This document shows positions 5,662 through 7,353 of a stretch of 7,353 nucleotides of DNA, piece by piece. Location of the stretch: the NCBI GenBank assembly GCA_048615375.1, contig JBMCLJ010000070.1, forward strand, positions 1 to 7,353, in the 5' to 3' direction. A program made the position numbers and the translations under genes. The DNA is from JBMCLJ01 sp048615375 (lineage in GTDB: Bacteria > Patescibacteriota > Dojkabacteria > JAOAGR01). Numbering within the stretch: position 1 is the stretch's first letter; the number at the start of each line of letters is the position of its first letter. The notes beneath the pieces were generated by a model. It worked only from the letters and a program-made list of their open reading frames with translations, was not told the DNA's origin and made no database searches.

Positions 5662-5696
5662 AGCATATATAGCACTGTTTCTGTTACTTCTTTAAT

Positions 5697-5707
5697 TATG
5701 CTATGCT
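5697..5707 (+). promoter_or_regulatory. Possible -10 boxes of parA
   Basis: TATGCT occurs twice, overlapping, at 5697-5702 and 5702-5707. The second would place the start near 5714, giving a leader of about 5 nt to the ATG at 5719, slightly longer than in neighbouring genes. No credible -35 is visible at 16-18 bp. The gene may also be partly co-transcribed with the ligase 57 bp upstream. Confidence 0.35.
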
Positions 5708-5718
5708 TGGCGCAGAAT

Positions 5719-6480
5719 ATGATTATTTCATTTGCGAACCAAAAAGGCGGTGTCGGGAAGACCACTACTACGCTGAGCCTTGCATCACTTTTAGCCGATA
5801 AAAAAAGAAAAGTACTGGCTATTGACCTCGATCCCCAGAGCAATCTTACCTCTGGTGTGGGCTTTGATAAGACCAAGCAGTACAAAAGCTCATATGATAT
5901 CCTCATCGGAGATGACCCTATTGCCAGTGTTTATACCGCCACAGATATTGATAATCTATATTTAGTACCTTCACATATTGATTTGGCAGCCTCTGAAATT
6001 GAGCTCGTCCCAAAAATATCCCGGGAAACAATCCTGAAGCAAAAACTACTTGCCTTGAAAGAGGACTTTGATTATATACTTATTGATTGCCCACCTTCTT
6101 TGGGACTACTTACCGTTAACGCACTTGCTGCAAGTGATGGTATTGTCATCCCCGTACAGTGCGAGTACTACGCGCTTGAAGGCATTTCACAGTTGTTAAA
6201 TACCGTGCACCTTGTTCAAAATTCACTTAATAAAAATCTGGAAATTATTGGGGTAGTGATGACGATGTTTGACGCGAGAACGAAGCTTTCTTATGAAGTC
6301 GTAAATGAAGTCAAATCTTACTTTAAACATCAGATCTTTAACACGATAATTCCACGAAATATTCGAGTTTCCGAATCACCTTCATTTGGCAAGCCAATTG
6401 ATAAGTATGACGCATCGTCTGTCGGAGCCCGGTCATACATGGAGCTTACCCGTGAATTTATTGCTCGAGTAGAGCAATAG
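5719..6480 (+). CDS. parA: ParA/Soj-type ATPase
   Basis: A 253-aa MinD/ParA-superfamily ATPase, which dimerises on ATP and binds nonspecific DNA to segregate replicons or position complexes. The deviant Walker A box is KGGVGKTT at 9-16, with signature K9 and K14; the A' motif is DLDPQ at 36-40 and Walker B is ILIDCPP at 120-126 (D123). The IPRNIRVSESPSFGKPIDKYD block (211-231) is the usual C-terminal signature of chromosomal Soj/ParA. No N-terminal HTH is present, so it is the short type Ib/Soj form. I chose the ATG at 5719 because MIISFANQKGG is the family N-terminus; an in-frame ATG at 5698 would add seven residues. There is no parB beside it: the next gene is a membrane protein. It could therefore be the chromosomal ParA with ParB elsewhere, or an orphan ParA that positions another cargo. 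Confidence 0.93.
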   Translation: MIISFANQKGGVGKTTTTLSLASLLADKKRKVLAIDLDPQSNLTSGVGFDKTKQYKSSYDILIGDDPIASVYTATDIDNLYLVPSHIDLAASEIELVPKISRETILKQKLLALKEDFDYILIDCPPSLGLLTVNALAASDGIVIPVQCEYYALEGISQLLNTVHLVQNSLNKNLEIIGVVMTMFDARTKLSYEVVNEVKSYFKHQIFNTIIPRNIRVSESPSFGKPIDKYDASSVGARSYMELTREFIARVEQ

Positions 6481-6490
6481 TACCTATAAT
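6461..6490 (+). promoter_or_regulatory. Promoter of the membrane-protein gene, inside the parA end
   Basis: TTGCTC at 6461-6466, an 18-bp spacer, then a perfect TATAAT at 6485-6490. The -35 lies inside the last codons of parA. The ATG at 6499 follows after 8 nt, so the transcript should have no more than one or two bases before it. The upstream in-frame TTG at 6493 would be within or ahead of the start site and is disfavoured. Confidence 0.65.
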
Positions 6491-6498
6491 CATTGCGT

Positions 6499-7080
6499 AT
6501 GTCGGAATCTGTATCACAAAATGAGAATATCCTGCTACAAAGGAGACGCAAGCAAGAGAATGAAAAAAAGAAGGTCAAGCTGCTCATCATAATTGGCGTA
6601 CTGATGATCACTCTATTTGGCATGCTCGGATACGCTGCGTACCAGCATGGTGGAATCTCCAACCTGGCACAGGGAGATAAAGATATTCTCTCTAATACAG
6701 TTGAAAATGTAGGGACTTCTTTCACGGGTGGTAATGAGAATGATGGTGAGGTAGATTACAATAAACCACTGGAGGTTAAGCAAAAATCAGATACTGAAGA
6801 TGCAGAGCCCACCCGTACTACGTTGCAGCATTATATTAACTTTGTCGATGGGAGTTCAAATTATGAAATTACCGTTGCCAGAAATAACTACATTATGTTC
6901 AAAAACAGCTCTTCTGCCCCTCTGCAGATTCAGTTTTCAAATGGTCAGGATATTTCTTTAAACATCAATGAGAGAAAAAATGTACTTTTTTCTGAGCCAG
7001 GGACAGTCGCGTTCGCTGACGCGTTTAATACTTCAAGCGCTGCTTTGCAAGTCACCGGCATCATTACTGTTACACCATAA
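6499..7080 (+). CDS. Single-pass membrane protein with extracytoplasmic cupredoxin-like domain
   Basis: A 193-aa protein without a recognised name. Residues 1-26 are polar and basic before the membrane (QRRRKQENEKKKVK), and 28-48 form one hydrophobic segment (LLIIIGVLMITLFGMLGYAAY). The basic side precedes it, so the N-terminus is cytoplasmic and the rest outside. Residues 50-105 are a low-complexity acidic and Ser/Thr-rich linker. From about 108 to 192 there are alternating beta strands (INFVDG, YEITVARNNYIMFKNSSSAPLQIQF, INERKNVLFSEPGTVAFAD, ALQVTGIITV) with the spacing of a cupredoxin fold: a strand, then 'FxN', then 'PG', then a final 'G-x-I-x-V'. The His, Cys and Met ligands of copper proteins are absent, so no copper site is expected. 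It starts 18 bp after parA and its coding end overlaps the opposing gene by 11 bp. Confidence 0.75.
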   Translation: MSESVSQNENILLQRRRKQENEKKKVKLLIIIGVLMITLFGMLGYAAYQHGGISNLAQGDKDILSNTVENVGTSFTGGNENDGEVDYNKPLEVKQKSDTEDAEPTRTTLQHYINFVDGSSNYEITVARNNYIMFKNSSSAPLQIQFSNGQDISLNINERKNVLFSEPGTVAFADAFNTSSAALQVTGIITVTP

Positions 7081-7353
7081 CAGCATCGTAACTTTCTGAT
7101 GGGTTGTAGTAGCTGTAGAATAATTTAAGCAATTCTTTGCTGTTCAACTGTTTTGATCCTAATCCCATTCGTGACAACATTTTCATGACATGATCTCTTT
7201 TTGGCATGAGTTGAATCAATGCTTTCTCTACCAGTGCATCGGCATTTTTTATCTCTACCACTCGTTTCCTGCCCAGAACAACATCAACCACTTTCTGAAA
7301 AGGATTTACCTGATCCGCGGTAAGCTGTCCGGAGTGGTGTGGAATTATTACAA
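7070..7353 (-). CDS. C-terminal fragment of a TraC-domain-like protein (right edge)
   Basis: The frame is open to the right edge: 93 codons are visible, and a GTG at 7291 is internal rather than a proven start. The protein end reads ...VDVVLGRKRVV...ALIQLMPKRDHVMKMLSRMGLGSKQLNSKELLKLFYSYYNPSESYDAVMV. The sequence R-x-x-x-(V/I)-x-x-x-L-x-x-(M/I)-G-L-x-x-x-x-L-x-(S/T)-x-E-L-x-x-L-x-Y-x-x-Y-N-P is, as I recall it, typical of the TraC-like domain found upstream of VirB4-type ATPases in Patescibacteria type IV secretion/pilus-like loci. This is pattern memory, not a search. It converges with the membrane-protein gene and their ends overlap by 11 bp; no terminator is seen between them. Confidence 0.6.
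   Translation of the reverse strand, partial: VIIPHHSGQLTADQVNPFQKVVDVVLGRKRVVEIKNADALVEKALIQLMPKRDHVMKMLSRMGLGSKQLNSKELLKLFYSYYNPSESYDAVMV

Noticed and set aside
1..7353. CRISPR array or insertion sequence
   Set aside because: No regularly spaced repeats and no transposase or terminal inverted repeats seen.

Overview
The window is low-GC bacterial chromosome (by eye roughly 40% G+C) using the standard code: TGA ends two genes and is not read through. It holds eight protein genes visible at their starts, a ninth cut by the right edge, and two tRNA genes. None of the eight visible starts has a Shine-Dalgarno sequence. Instead, a sigma70-type -10 hexamer lies 6-8 nt before the ATG in six of them, so most mRNAs here probably begin at, or within a few bases of, their start codon. 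With the small genes, the sparse operon structure and a TraC-like conjugation-type fragment at the right end, this suggests a Patescibacteria/CPR-type bacterium. That placement is an inference, not a proof.

Left block (1-1699): a truncated ychF ribosome-associated ATPase gene on the minus strand, and divergently a Nudix hydrolase that resembles the NUDT16 (RNA decapping / inosine diphosphatase) subfamily. They share a 94-bp divergent promoter region with a 13-bp palindrome in the middle.

Middle block (1724-3147), all minus strand: tRNA-Leu(UAG), an XRE-type regulator, a very acidic zinc-ribbon protein of unknown function, and tRNA-Arg(UCU). The 152 bp between the regulator and the acidic gene carry a tandem operator-like repeat and a separate inverted repeat, so the acidic gene looks controlled.

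Right block (3248-7080), all plus strand: a RimK-like ATP-grasp protein whose ATP-loop and metal-binding residues look degenerate, a 498-aa ATP-grasp ligase with an intact-looking active site, a Soj/ParA-type ATPase without a visible ParB, and a single-pass membrane protein with an extracytoplasmic beta-rich (cupredoxin-like, ligand-less) domain. Gaps are 44, 57 and 18 bp, and at least three of the four genes have their own promoter. The pair of adjacent ATP-grasp proteins, one apparently damaged and one apparently active, is the best candidate for an undescribed system, perhaps a two-component amide-bond ligase. The last gene (7070-right edge, minus) converges on the membrane-protein gene, and the two coding ends overlap by 11 bp.
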